A DNA stretch of 64,000 nt from Ascarosepion bandense (GCA_037127315.1 JBBBDQ010001918.1:1871001-1935000), one strand, 5' to 3'; shown: positions 34,057 to 44,930, counted from the stretch's first letter. Translations and numbers: made by a program. The notes: generated by a model not told the origin, from the sequence alone.

Positions 34057-34491
34057 AAATGTAATATACTCATACCCAGCAATGTGGCGCAATTAAAAAA
34101 TGGGTATGGACAGTGTAATCAAAGTACAGACTTTTTATATTCGCTTACATAATAAGGGAACAACCTGACTGAAAGTAATAAGGTATTTGTTTAATAAATC
34201 TTTATCTTGACGTCATGGCTTGTTACTGTTGCTACTATTACTACATTATTATTCTTACTGTTCAGTATAATCACTTACGATGTCATTAGTCGAGAGCAAG
34301 TTAAGGGAGCAAGTGCGTGCATGCTGTTTGTATAGATTCTCGCGTTAAGTGATACTTAATGTATAAAATTTCTTTTATACGTCGTGTCACATTAGAACGT
34401 GGGCGATCATGGCTTCACAGATTCCTATCTTTTGTAGCGCTTAGACAATCTCTTAATTCCTTTCCCCACACTCCCTGCTCTGTGATCCTTT

Positions 34492-34738
34492 TCAGTCATT
34501 TAATGTTATACATGATAAACGCTTAGCCGATCATGTCTCGAAAGAGACCTGACTGACTGGGCTGAAAATTTTCCCGCAATAAGTTGCCATTACTTTCTGC
34601 GTTAGACTGATTGCCAATCAAGGCCACAGAACACAATCTGCCCTGCTATTTAATTCATAGGTGGAGAGAGAAAAGACCGATTAATACCTTTCTCAAGGGT
34701 ATTTGCACGTAAGTGAATATAACGAATTCAACTCGGTC
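34492..34738 (-). mobile_element. SINE-1 copy, head missing
   Basis: Tail, hairpin (CATGTCTCGAAAGAGAC), core and GAATATAACGAATTCAACTCGG are present. At that point it joins a LINE-A fragment, so the tRNA-like head was never copied or was lost. Confidence 0.8.
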
Positions 34739-34744
34739 AATTTA

Positions 34745-34990
34745 CAACAGCTTATTAAGGAGGGTACCACCTGTGTTCTCCTTACACCGGTTGAATTCTG
34801 TCGGTTCTGTGAGTGTCAAATTCACCAAGCCTTCTTTTATCATTATGTTTCTCACAAATTTCAACTGTCACTATTTGAGTTTAAGCGGCAGCGTTTCATT
34901 CGTTTTGACGCGTTCATTACTACGAAGGTTATTTTTTTTCATCACAAGACAACCAACGTTTGTACAAAGATTTATACTTTGTAGATTTAC
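34745..34990 (-). pseudogene. LINE-A C-terminal fragment
   Basis: The minus strand reads RQLKFVRNIMIKEGLVNLTL, matching the LINE-A segment RQLNFLGHTMRKEGLENLIL seen at 57.9 kb. Flanking residues are decayed. Confidence 0.7.
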
Positions 34991-35137
34991 ATATTTTTAT
35001 ACTTATTTTTTTTAAATATAACGTTAAGAAAACAGACATACTGTCGAAATATTTTTTATCATTGACAAACACTGTTTTTCATTTCTCTTTTCTTAAATAA
35101 TAATAATACACACAGCTAGGACAATCAAAGCCAGTCA

Positions 35138-35445
35138 CCCATACAGCGTGCTTAAAGACCACAAGAACAGAATGTGCTTTTTTATTGACATGGCAATCCC
35201 TTCAAATTGTAATGTATCGTTGAAGATCTTAAAAAAAAAAAAACTATCAAAAATGCAAGGATCTTGAAATGGGAATCTCGAAAATGTGGTACATGAGGAC
35301 ATCGATAATTCCACTTTTAGCTGGTGCACTCGGACTGATTGCAAAGGTTCCGATAGACTAATTGAAATGATTCCTGGTAGCCCATTCCTTAAAGAAATAC
35401 AAAAAATATATACTAACAAATAATGCTTATGCATTACGAGAAGTT
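35138..35445 (+). pseudogene. LINE-C reverse transcriptase C-terminal remnant
   Basis: The plus strand reads FFIDMAIPSNCNVSLKIL, with a broken middle, then CTRTDCKGSDRLIEMIPG and SPFLKEIQKIYTNK. This order (IDMAIP.D, a short lysine-rich helix, an ALG-like segment, then P....EIQK) is the usual C-terminal tail of many invertebrate non-LTR retrotransposon reverse transcriptases. An in-frame stop and poly(A) slippage at 35230-35241 show it is dead. Confidence 0.6.
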
Positions 35446-35572
35446 TTATCTATGTGGAATGTCTATGATCTTAGTTTTTTTTTTTTTTTACTACATAAAT
35501 GATCAGTGGAAAATTTAATGAATCCAATTCTGACCTTAGGTCTCTGGTTGGGATCCGGTAAGAAATCTGTAT

Positions 35573-35873
35573 CAATCAGTTAAGCGCCATACGTGAAACA
35601 CGCTTGGTCGATCATGTCTCGAAAGAGGCATGACTGACTGGGCAGAAGATTATCCCGCAGTAGGTTGCCATTGACTTCTGCGGTAGACTGGTTGCCGACC
35701 AAGGCTATAGAACCCAATCTGTCCTGTTATTTAACCCATAACTGGAAGAAAGAGACGGATTAATACCTTTCCCAAGGGTATTTGCGCGTAAGTGAATGCA
35801 ATGAATTCGGCTGGAATTCGAACTCGGCTCCCCGATTTCTCGCTCCGAGCCGATATCCAATGCGCCACAACAA
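35573..35873 (-). mobile_element. SINE-1 copy, full monomer
   Basis: Near consensus from tail to tRNA-like head (CCGATATCCAATGCGCCACA). It is followed by an ATA/GATGATCATGAT-rich simple repeat at 35876-35957. Confidence 0.85.
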
Positions 35874-35875
35874 CA

Positions 35876-35957
35876 AAATATAATAATAATAATAATGATA
35901 ATAATAATGATAATGATGATCATGATCATGATCATGATGATGATGATCATGATGACT
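35876..35957. repeat. ATA/ATG trinucleotide-rich simple repeat
   Basis: (ATA)n grades into GATGATCATGATCATGATCA, which is locally self-complementary. Frames rich in Met, Ile, His or Asp across it are artefacts. Confidence 0.9.
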
Positions 35958-35959
35958 GA

Positions 35960-36225
35960 GTATTGCTGCCATATTTGGGCAGGAGCTGCCCAATACTCAC
36001 TTTCTAGTCTTTCAGTTCAAAAGACTGAGAGTACTTGTTGGAGAAGAATTATTTTACACCCTGCAAACCACCCATATTTCCTCCGTATTCTATTGGCAAG
36101 AAATAAGTTCCACTCTGACAGCTTTTTCTCGTTAACCACTGTTCTGTGGAACAGACTCCCAAGAGGATGTTTCTCAGATCACTATAAACTTAACCGTAAT
36201 CTTCCTCGCCTATCCATATAAACTA
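35960..36225 (+). pseudogene. LINE C-terminal fragment (EYCCHIWAGAAQ type)
   Basis: The frame reads EYCCHIWAGAAQYSLSSL, then FHSDSFFSLTTVLWNRLPRG and CFSDHYKLN before a stop. EYC.H.W.GA is a common LINE C-terminal motif, and LWN.LP..CF...Y.L matches LINE-B at 58.9 kb. It is open over about 85 residues but is a 5'-truncated fragment. Confidence 0.7.
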
Positions 36226-36694
36226 CGCCTTAAAGTAACCCTCTAACATAAATAACTCCCGGGCCTTATACAGCGTGAAGCTTACTGTTAAAAGAAAAAA
36301 AAAAAAACTAAGTAGTAGTAGTCGTAGTAGTAATTTCCCAATATGACGGGAAGTTTCGGAGCAATGTGTCGTCTGCTATTTTATTTACTGTTCAACGAAG
36401 AGGCAATTTCCCTGCGTTTTCTTTGAGTCAAGCAATCGTGAGATTCTTTTCCGGTTCGCTAAAATAAATTAGCATCAAACATTCAGAAGCACTTTTATCC
36501 ATCAACTCAGACAACAATGTGTTCCGCTCTACCAGGTAAAACAAATAAAATCGTAAAGATTTTACAGAAATCCTATGCAGCACCATAGTTTTCAAGTACA
36601 AAGAAATGCCATTCAAAAAACGTCCTTGTTCCTTATCAATAACTGACAACAAAGAAAAATAGTCGGTCGTATTATTCAATGTTTATTTTTATCT

Positions 36695-36985
36695 TAAATT
36701 TTTTAATCGGTATCATCTCATGCAAGGTAGTAAAACCACTAAGACACAAGGGGTGGGGAAGGATTAGGGACAGAAACGTTAATAATGAGCAGGAAAAAAG
36801 TAATCAGGAGGACAGTAGATAGCGATTGACATTACGTTTAAATTTTTGCAGAAAGCATGGAGATGGAAGGGAGTTCCTCAAGTGAAAAGTGCGAGAAAAG
36901 AAACTGTTAGCATAGAACTTATGGCTGCATCTAGCCGGCTCAACTATAAATTGATGAGATCTCGACATTCGATGAGATCAGTTTA
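36695..36985 (-). mobile_element. LINE-B 3' end, variant subfamily
   Basis: Poly(T), AATCGGTATCATCTCATGCAAG, AAACCACTAAGACAC is the reverse complement of the LINE-B tail. GGGAGTTCCTCAAGTG, GAAAAGAAACTGTTAG and CTTATGGCTGCATCTAG follow from the 3' coding part. Copies of the same subfamily are at 42495-42745 and 55405-55745. Confidence 0.6.
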
Positions 36986-36987
36986 GT

Positions 36988-37292
36988 TCGTTAGTCAGTT
37001 AAGTGCCATACATGATAACACGCTTGGGCGATCAGGTCTCTTTCGAAGTAAGACTGAGTGGCCATGATTTTTCCCGCCATTACTTTCTGCGGTAGACTGG
37101 TTGCTAATTAAGGCTATAGAGCCCAATTTGTTCTGTTATTTAACTCATAGCTGGGAGGAGAAAAGACAGATTAATACCTTTCCCAAGAGTATTTGCACCG
37201 TAAGTGAATATAAACAATTCAATTGAAATTCGAACTCGGCTCTCCGATTTTTAGTTCCGAACAGATATCTACTGCACCACAGCACACATCTA
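36988..37292 (-). mobile_element. SINE-1 copy, diverged
   Basis: All modules are present, but the hairpin is degraded (CAGGTCTCTTTCGAAGTAAG) and part of the tail-side region is deleted (TTTTTCCCGCCATTAC). Confidence 0.8.
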
Positions 37293-37874
37293 GTGTAGTA
37301 TTTCGCTCAAATTCATAAATTCTAGGTACCATAGCGAAGATCTTATCCGAAAAATTATTATGAAAGTATTTATAGAAAAGACAGCGGGGCAACCTTACGA
37401 AAGTGGGAAAGTGTTTGAAGGGGAGCAGCCAGACGAGGACCTATAATATTGCTGATTCTTCTTTGGAATTTATTGAGGAGCTCAAGGTAAATAGCAGGGT
37501 CACCAGACCATATGTGGCAACAATATTTTATTTAGAATATCATCAAAATATCTCTGAATTTCTGTGTTATCATTGTTTACACGCGAACTGTTGTCTTCGT
37601 CTTTGTTGTTATTACCATATTTCGGCTTTCATTGATTTGCTTGTCAAACTGTCTAATGCAGCTTTTCACAATCTTTTTTACCCTTATAGTTTTCATGTCT
37701 CCGGGAATCCTTACATAAAATTTATTAGATACCATTTTTAATCTCTCTTTTATATTTTTATCATAGTTCACCTGGTAAACATAATATATAGACATCATGT
37801 ATATGTCCTGTACACGAGTGAGTCCTTCAATGACACACGAATCCGCCACGTACAAGCCCTCTCCGCTAACCAGA

Positions 37875-38045
37875 GAAGTTTGGAGAAGCAACGCGAAACA
37901 TACTTGATAGGCTTGAGCAAGCGGATGGCAGAGCAAGGTTTGGGAGAGATAGCAAGAGGAAAAGTGTTAAGAAAGATGCAAGAATAGGGGAAGTGGAGGT
38001 TCATGATCACCTACGTCCTGAAAGGACACGGCACATAAAAAAGAA
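37875..38045 (+). pseudogene. LINE-A 3' fragment
   Basis: GGCTTGAGCAAGCGGATGGC, GGTTTGGGAGAGATAGCAAG and GTCCTGAAAGGACACGGCAC are the last modules of LINE-A before its 3' end. Confidence 0.75.
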
Positions 38046-38119
38046 AGCCGAAGAGCAGAAAGACCGAAAAGTTGTGATTAGTAACGGCAAAGATCACGAT
38101 ATTAGACGAAAATGTAAAC

Positions 38120-38262
38120 AATGTCACTAGAACAGGTGAAGAAACTCATCCCTTGTTCCCGGTTTAGGATGTGGTTTCCGGCTTCCTCTTTTCCAATTTT
38201 TCACTCTTACGTAGCCCCCTGCGCACCAGTGGCGTTGCCGCTCGGGGTGATATGATCAAAAA
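38120..38262 (+). mobile_element. SINE-3 copy
   Basis: Sense orientation on the plus strand: AACAGGTGAAGAAACTCATC, CTTACGTAGCCCCCTGCGCA, GGGGTGATATGATC, then an A-rich tail. It begins about 75 bp after a LINE-A fragment. Confidence 0.8.
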
Positions 38263-38837
38263 GAAAATAAATAAAATAACTCTTTATTCCAAAAACTCAA
38301 TATTTAAAAAGGAATTTTGACAATTTTGAAATGAAAAATGAACAGACGCTAGCAAACACAAGGAATAAAGAAAAGTAAATTTCGCAGCGATTTTGAAAAT
38401 ATCCCTGAATACTGCGTCCTGGGAGCATTGATATCAATCAAGTATAATTAAAAATAGAATAAATAAGGGTAGGAAGATCATGCTGCGCCACTCTTAAAAC
38501 TGGAATATCTGCAAAGATCTTTATGCAAAAATTTTAGTAAATTCGCACATAAAACATAATGCAAGGACAAATAGAATAAATGAGACTAAGAAGAGCGTGC
38601 TGCGCCAATCTCAAAAAGTGGACAGTGAGCAGTGTTCTTATTCTATGACAAGTCTTGAGTAAATCCGTTCTGAAAACAGCGTAAAGCTATCAATTTTGCA
38701 TTCACAAAGCCAATATATGTCTATTGTCCTTTGTCAAGGCTGACAACTGCGGTAACAGATTCTAGCTGATACTTTCTGCACAAGTAAAGCAGGATAGAGG
38801 GATCTATTTGCTCTTAAGGCTTAATCTTCTCTATTGG

Positions 38838-39403
38838 GCATCGTCCAGAAATCGGGGAAGCCGAGTTCAAATTCCTAGTTGAATTCCTTGCATTCACTTA
38901 CGCGCAAATACCCCTGGAAAAGGTATTAATCCGTTCATTCCCTCCAATTATGAGTTAAATAATAGAAAGAATTGGGTTCTATAGCCTTGGCTGGCAACCA
39001 GTCTACCGCAGAAAGTAATCTTCTGCCCAGTCAGTCATGTTTCTATCGAGATATGATCGCCGAAGCGTGTATCACGTATGGCACTTAAATGATTGACTGA
39101 ATATAATAGTTAGAAATATTAAGGCTTCTACTGGGCATGAAGTGGGGGATCGGTTTTATACTGTTATGAAGTAATAAACTGATCTCCCTGTAATTACTAC
39201 TTAATAATATAATATATCGTTTCTCCCTCTAGCTATGAGTCAAATAATAGGACAGATTGGATTCTATGGCCTTGGTTGGCAACCAGTCTACCGCAGAAAG
39301 TAATGGCAACCTACTGCGGGATAATTCTATGCCCAGTCAGTCATGTTTCTCTCGAGATATGATCGCCCAAGCGTGTATCACGTATGGCACTTAAATGACT
39401 AAA
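38838..39403 (+). mobile_element. Dimeric SINE-1 copy
   Basis: The first unit has a 5'-truncated head (AAATCGGGGAAGCCGAG), core and tail. The linker (ATAATAGTTAGAAATATTAA, TGGGCATGAAGTGGGGG, GTAATTACTACTTAATAA) leads to a second, headless unit ending CACTTAAATGACTAAATA. It has the same architecture as 49427-50038. Confidence 0.85.
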
Positions 39404-39569
39404 TACATCAGTAACGAGATTTGTTATATTATCAGTCGATGGAAAAGTTCATTCATGTGTTTCCCAAGGGAGTTAGTGTCACGTGATCGTTACAAATCTC
39501 TTTCGAAATTCGAACTCGGGTTGCCGAATCCATTTTGCTTTTTGTTTGTGTTGGTGACGGTTTCTTTAT

Positions 39570-39805
39570 ATCACTTGAAATTTCTGGGACACATTTTTAA
39601 GGAAAGACAGCTTAGAAAACCTGATACTCATATAAGGAACTGAGGGAAAGCCGGGTAGGTAGTAGCGTGCAATTAAGATTGTGTGAATGTATAACAGCGT
39701 TGTTACAAGGAAAAAAGGTAAAATAGTCATCCATTGCAAAAAGACATCGAGCTGCAGAGACCCCTGATCGCCTACGTCCTGAAGGGACAAGAAACATAAA
39801 TAACG
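39570..39805 (+). pseudogene. LINE-A C-terminal/3' fragment
   Basis: CACTTGAAATTTCTGGGACA (encoding LKFLGH) begins it and TACGTCCTGAAGGGACAAGA ends it. The middle is heavily rearranged. Confidence 0.65.
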
Positions 39806-40334
39806 AACGGTTTGGTCTCACCGTTCCGCGTGCGGTCACAGATGCGAAGGCACATTAACTATTTAAATGAATTTCTAAGAATAACAGGCGTTAGATGACG
39901 ATGACCACTTCCTCTTCGAGTTATATGCAACAGGTTTTGATGGATTGCATTATATAATTGAAAGAGAGAAACCTTGACCTGAAATAATGAAAGAAGCCGA
40001 TTCATAACTTCCCCAAAGGCATCAACAGATGTGAAATGAATGCAAGTCTCTTCAACCGGAACTTGAATTCAATGATTTCATTTCCGCTTCCGGTAACCCA
40101 TTACGCAATTCCACACCTGAACACATATGCTATATTAGATTTTCGTAAGCCGTAACTGTTTTCACAATAAAATTGATATCAACAGATGTTGGTTAAATTT
40201 TCTGAATGTATATCTTAATATATTAACGTAGCATGGGAATTTTAGCATATTAAATTCGTTTTTCTCAGGCAGATTTAACTTATTCTGTTGTGTGACATTT
40301 TATTATGCAGCTTAATGGTTGTTCTTATATATAA

Positions 40335-40336
40335 TA

Positions 40337-40386
<50 letters not shown>

Positions 40387-40392
40387 TTTAGA
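40335..40392. repeat. (TA)n at the left edge of a palindrome
   Basis: About twenty TA units. A matching (TA)n tract flanks the other arm at 41065-41102. Confidence 0.9.
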
Positions 40393-40395
40393 AAA

Positions 40396-40518
40396 GATTT
40401 CTGATTTACTAAAATTCCAATGGGTAATGCATATTTCACCGCATAATGATGTTATTCTTGCGGCTCGTCAGACCCAAATGGTACAACAATTGATCCTCAA
40501 AATACCCCACCTCCCACC

Positions 40519-40550
<32 letters not shown>

Positions 40551-41063
40551 TTTTTTTATTCAGACGATCACATGTCCATATTTAGAATAGACATTTGTAA
40601 CGGTAATTTACAAAAAAAAATTTCTCGCTCATTTAAAAAGAACCCCAAAGAATAGAAAAAAGCAAAGATAAAGACGAATGATTAATGAAAAGAGAAAAAA
40701 ATGAAACATGCATACATATACTCATATACATATATATATATATATATATATGTATGTATATGAGTATATGTATGCATGTTTCATTTTTTTTCTCTTCTTT
40801 TCATTAATCATTCGTCTTTATCTTTGCTTTTTTCTATTCTTTGGGGTTCTTTTTAAATGAGCGAGAATTTTTTTTTTTGTAAATTACCGTTACAAATGTC
40901 TATTCTAAATATGGACATGTGATCGTCTGTGTAAAAAAAAATGTTTTTTTTGGTGGGGGGTATTTTGAGGATCAATTGTTGTACCATTTGGGTCTGACGA
41001 GCCGCAAGAATAACATCATTATGCGGTGAAATATGCATTACACATTGGAATTTTAGTAAATTA

Positions 41064-41072
<9 letters not shown>
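40396..41072. repeat. Near-perfect 0.68 kb palindrome
   Basis: Two arms of about 335 bp meet at a (TA)n centre near 40729-40751. The left arm begins GATTTCTGATTTACTAAAAT and the right arm ends with its complement. The arms differ at only a few bases (GGGTAATG versus TGTAATG; ATTCAGACG versus ACACAGACG) and in homopolymer lengths. Each arm carries one copy of a hammerhead-core-like motif (40434-40471 minus; 40994-41031 plus). It could be a foldback element, an inverted Penelope-like pair or, less likely given the real differences, an assembly fold-back artefact. Confidence 0.92.
40994..41031 (+). other. Hammerhead-core-like motif in palindrome arm
   Basis: CTGACGA is followed by GCCGCA, a 15-base loop, TGCGGT (six pairs including one G-U) and GAAAT. 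The mirror copy is at 40434-40471 on the minus strand. Stem I and III partners next to the core were not identified. Confidence 0.5.
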
Positions 41073-41106
<34 letters not shown>

Positions 41107-41339
41107 TGCATGTTTCATTGACAATAACAGACAAAGTATTCTTATTTAGTTTTTATATAATTTTTCATGTATATTTATGATGATATTTTTCTTTTCAGAA
41201 TTCAAATTATCTAAAAACTGTCTATAAGTTTTGTGTTTTCGAACGCTTTCGGTTATACGTTTAGCCAATATCAAGAAAGAATTTTGTTTTACTTGTATCT
41301 AAATATGGGTTACATGGCATACACATTACCCTATATACA

Positions 41340-41862
41340 TGCACTTTACTCCAGTTATGGGTTAAACAACAGGACAGTGGTCCTAGGCATGACGGTAAAC
41401 TGCATCCGGCAGCAAGGCCTCTGATTGGGAGGTTGTGAGGAGCATGCAACCACCTCTTAATTGCTGTTGTTCTCAGGTACACTCTGACCAGGAGTGGTAG
41501 CACCTGTTAGGATCCTAGCCATGGGCAAAGTGGGGTCAAAACACTATGAAAGTATAATGATACACTTTTATAGAAATATATACATAAAAATAGACTTTTA
41601 TAGAAAAATATACATTTTTGAAGAAAAAATATCAACAATACATTTTCGAAGAAAAAAATATTCTCAGCAAAACATTTTTGAATACAAAACTAGAAGACAT
41701 TTTCAGTTTTCTAATATAACAAACAAATTTTCATTAAAAATCTGACTAATTCAACCTTCTAATAACTGAACATTGATAAATACTTTAAAACCCCACCTTT
41801 TTGGCATTAAATAACCCACAGAGGTGGATATGCCGTTAATCAAAATCAAACTCAAACCAACA
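41340..41862 (+). mobile_element. REP-P element with SINE core
   Basis: The sense strand starts with the SINE core (CCAGTTATGGGTTAAACAAC). It continues with CATGACGGTAAACTGCATCC, GCAAGGCCTCTGATTGGGAG and GGAGTGGTAGCACCTGTTAG. After the A-rich internally repetitive region, it ends with the tail ATTAAATAACCCACAGAGG, GGATATGCCG. The core links REP-P to SINE-1 and SINE-2. Confidence 0.75.
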
Positions 41863-42010
41863 TGACAGATCGGGTTCTATATCCTTGGTTGGTAACCCTA
41901 CCGCAGAAAGTAATAGCAACTTACTGCGGGAAAATCTTCTGCCCAATCAGTCATGTCTCGAAAGAGACATGATCGCCCAAGCGTGTATCACGTATAGCAT
42001 TTAACTGAGC
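41863..42010 (+). mobile_element. SINE-1 3' half
   Basis: From CAGATCGGGTTCTATATCC through the intact hairpin (TCATGTCTC-GAAA-GAGACATGA) to GCATTTAACTGA. It directly follows a REP-P tail. Confidence 0.8.
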
Positions 42011-42490
42011 TAAACAGGACAGAAAAGGCAACACCGGGAAGGTTGGTGAATGGTTTGGGTTATTTTTTTCATTGATTTGTTGCCTAACCCAATGGAAAAT
42101 TTACGGGGTGATATTGCGTCATGGAAACATGTTTGTACCAATAGCAGTTTTGCTCTTGAATCACTGAAACTGCAGTATGGTGAAGAAATAGCGATTCTCT
42201 TAACGATCACATGATCGATTAAATATTTTGGCGGGCTTCAGACCATTACGTGTTTTTTAATGCGATTTTTATCAAAAGCTACCCCACTCGCCCATTGCCA
42301 GCTTTAACGTCCCCCACCATCAAAGGGCAAGAAAAAAGAAAAATATATTATTAAATTAATTACAGGCCCCTTAAAAGTTGATAATGATGCCAAGATAACT
42401 ACAGAACATTATTATCTAAACGTTCTTGGACAAAACGTTTTTATTTTGTAGCACAGGTCACAAGTAAGAAGCCAAAAACTTTTAAAAAGT
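42011..42490. other. No recognised feature
   Basis: A unique-looking stretch. The 66-codon minus-strand frame at 42010-42210 has no recognisable domain. Confidence 0.4.
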
Positions 42491-42494
42491 TCTT

Positions 42495-42745
42495 TGTTTT
42501 TAATCAACTCACCCCAAGCAAGACAAGGAAGCCACTAAGACGCAAGGGAGGGAGATAGAATTTGAAAATAAAAGAACAGAAATTTAAAGAAAAAAAAAAG
42601 AAGAAAAACAGAAGATAACTGATTATTACACAACAGAGAAATCCGAGAAAAACTTTGCATAGAACTTACAATTACACATGGCCGTTTTAACTGTATAATG
42701 GGACCGAGCTGTCAATCTAGCACTGCACTTAAAAAGCTAATAGGG
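42495..42745 (-). mobile_element. LINE-B 3' end, variant subfamily
   Basis: TTTTTAATCAACTCACCCC, AAGCAAGACAAGGAAGCC and ATAGAACTTACAATTACACA match 36695-36985. GTATAATGGGACCGAGCTGT corresponds to the complement of the LINE-B segment GGGTCCCACCC. Confidence 0.55.
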
Positions 42746-42824
42746 ACATAGGATAGCAAAGAGTAACCCACTTAAAGAAATTGTGTAAATGAGTGACAGA
42801 AAAGTGATTAGTAGGGACAGTCAA

Positions 42825-42920
42825 ATGACAAACATTACTAAGAGCTACGAATTATAGGAAGTTGTGGAGAGTCATAATCGTCCACATTCTAAAGAGACGG
42901 CACATAGAAGAAAAAGAATA
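42825..42920 (+). pseudogene. LINE-A 3' terminal fragment
   Basis: GGAAGTTGTGGAGAGTCATA, ATCGTCCACATTCTAAAGAG and ACGGCACATAGAAG form the last ~80 bp of LINE-A. Confidence 0.65.
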
Positions 42921-43337
42921 TGGAACATTGTGCTAATCAAATACATGTTCACATGGTCTATCTTTTTTAGATTCGATTATTTATTTAAAATAATATATTA
43001 GATGTTATGATATAAGAGTTTGCCCCTGCCGTCAAAAATGACAGCAAAATATTTGAGAGAATTATTAGCTGTTTCCTCACAGGCTATCCCCCCAAGATTG
43101 ACAGGAGGGAGTATATACGCGCTGCTTAAGATTTTAAGCTTTAATATTTGACGATGCTACGGATATTTGATTTGCCGTAGAGCTCGCCATGAGCTTATTC
43201 AATCATTAACTAAAGAATTAAGATTCATCTGAAATTTAACACAGGAAAACTGAAATTTTTACGCGTTGAAACTAATCTTGGAATTATTTCGAACTTTTGT
43301 TTTCATTTTGCTTGATGTAGGCGTTTTAATAAACACG

Positions 43338-43660
43338 TTTCGACCAAGTACCCTCTGATCATCATCAGGTATCCATAGATTGGCTAATGTAATTATTGCG
43401 AAATATCCTGTGAAATCAATGATTGTTCTTTGATGTTGGAATTTGGTGCTCTCACTACCAAGTCTAAGGATCGAACTCATGACCACTAGCTGATGCTAAC
43501 ACATGTATAACCAACTACTATATCCACTACGCCAACTAGATTATGCCAGTGGGTTCGTGCCATAATTTGTATTTATTTCTGAGATGAACTTCGCAATAAA
43601 CAACGAGATATTCCATATCAGCCAATCTATGGACACCTGATGATGACCAGATCGTTGAAA
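43338..43660. mobile_element. Inverted hammerhead-like motifs around a tRNA-like segment
   Basis: On the minus strand (43338-43368) CTGATGA is followed by a GATCA/TGGTC stem and GAAACG. On the plus strand (43637-43660) CTGATGA is followed by a weak GAC/GTT stem and GAAAC. Both sit next to the same sequence (GCCAATCTATGGA(T/C)ACC), so they are inverted copies about 60 bp long. Between them (43460-43540, minus) is a tRNA-like segment with A box TGGCGTAGTGG and B box GAGTTCGATCC. The whole could be a non-autonomous retroelement with inverted terminal modules. Confidence 0.5.
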
Positions 43661-44149
43661 CTAGTTTTAATTAATTTTCTATAATCCCAGATAGACGTAA
43701 ACATTCGTACCAAACTAATGTCTTGTCGTCCCTGATAAGCAAAGAAGATCTCTGGGAAGCAATAAAAAAGACTTACAAATAAAACTCAAGATGAAGAGAT
43801 AAAAATGTAAATACTAATGAAGATTGATGGAGTTTATAAAATGTCAAGGAGACTATGTTAACATGTAAAAATAATAAAATAACTTATACAGGTATATAGG
43901 ATATTATATTAATTAGATGTGTTTTTATGGCCTATATATTTCGGGTTTATTTATAAATAAAGATTTACGATATATTTTGTTTACGTAATAAAAACTGACA
44001 TCCTCCAAAAAACTGGTAATTAATATTTTTAATAACGATAGATATATTACAAACTGAAGCTCACATGATATATTTAGATCCTGTTAACCAGTATCGGTTG
44101 ATTCATAGCTGTTTTATTGACTTGTATATTAAATACTCCTTGGAATATG

Positions 44150-44382
44150 TGTTGTGGTGTAATGGATATCGATTTGGAGAGCCGAGTTCGAATTCTAGTT
44201 GAAATCGTTTTATTCACTTACGCGGAAACACGCATGAGAAAGGTATTAATGTAGCTTTTCTCTCTCCAGTAATGAGTTGAATAGCAGAACAGATTGGATT
44301 CTATATTCTTGGTTGGCAACCAGTCTACCACAGAAAAAATAGCAACCCATTTTGAGAAAATCTTCTGCTTAGTCATTCATGT
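44150..44382 (+). mobile_element. SINE-1 copy, 3' tail replaced
   Basis: The head (TGTTGTGGTGTAATGGATAT, GAGTTCGAATTCTAG), core and most of the tail-side region are present. It stops after AAAATCTTCTGCTTAGTCAT, where a hammerhead-like motif follows. Confidence 0.8.
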
Positions 44383-44383
44383 A

Positions 44384-44404
44384 TTTCAACCAACGTTTCA
44401 TCAG
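44384..44404 (-). other. Hammerhead-core-like motif, minimal stem
   Basis: On the minus strand CTGATGA is followed by AAC, GTTG, GTT and GAAA. The stem has only three pairs. It directly abuts the broken SINE-1 copy. Confidence 0.35.
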
Positions 44405-44689
44405 GAACCAGTCGTTGGCAACTTTAATTATGTCGGATTAATTAGGAAAGAATTAGGAGAGATAGTACTGGACAATGCTTAAAATTACGAATATTATAAA
44501 TACGTAAAATTAAGAAAAAAATTAGGATTAGAATGCGTAAATAAAGAAAAATGGCTCAGTGGAGCATAAAAAGGAAAAAAAAAAAAAAACAAAAAACAAA
44601 GCTCACATATCTCAAAATGAACATGAAATTATGTTTATTTAAATCCATATTCCTGTTCTGTGGTATCAAGTCATTATTTCGCGATATAT

Positions 44690-44845
44690 ATTTGTAACAT
44701 ACAACGTGTGTTAGCACGTGCAATACCCGGTCTTCATCAGCCGCCGACCAGGGGTGATGTCACGGTTTCAGTGGCTATGGCGGGACCGCCACCCATGGCG
44801 CCACCAGCAGCGTTTGCCACCAGGCAGGATATGAAGATAAACTTG
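44690..44845. other. GC-rich block of unknown nature
   Basis: A roughly 150 bp island (GCCGCCGACCAGGGGTGATG, GGCGGGACCGCCACCCATGG, GCGCCACCAGCAGCG) stands out sharply from its AT-rich surroundings. No recognisable protein is encoded in any frame. On the minus strand CTGATGAAGACCGGGTATTG resembles the 3' module of Penelope-like repeats, but lacks GAAA. Confidence 0.4.
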
Positions 44846-44885
44846 TTGATTGTCCCTCTTGTATATTCTCATAAATAAGTAAATA

Positions 44886-44930
44886 AAACGATCGTTCCTC
44901 TTTGCAGTTTGTAAAGAGGAACGATCGTTT
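44886..44930. repeat. Perfect 18 bp inverted repeat
   Basis: AAACGATCGTTCCTCTTT and its exact complement are separated by nine bases (GCAGTTTGT). It is followed by TA/CA microsatellites to 45012. Confidence 0.95.

Noticed and set aside
43460..43540. True tRNA gene
   Set aside because: A and B boxes are present, but no cloverleaf with an acceptor stem could be drawn; it is better seen as a SINE-type promoter.
44735..44760. CTGATGAAGACCGGGTATTG as a ribozyme core
   Set aside because: The GAAA half is absent, so only a sequence resemblance to Penelope-type ends remains.
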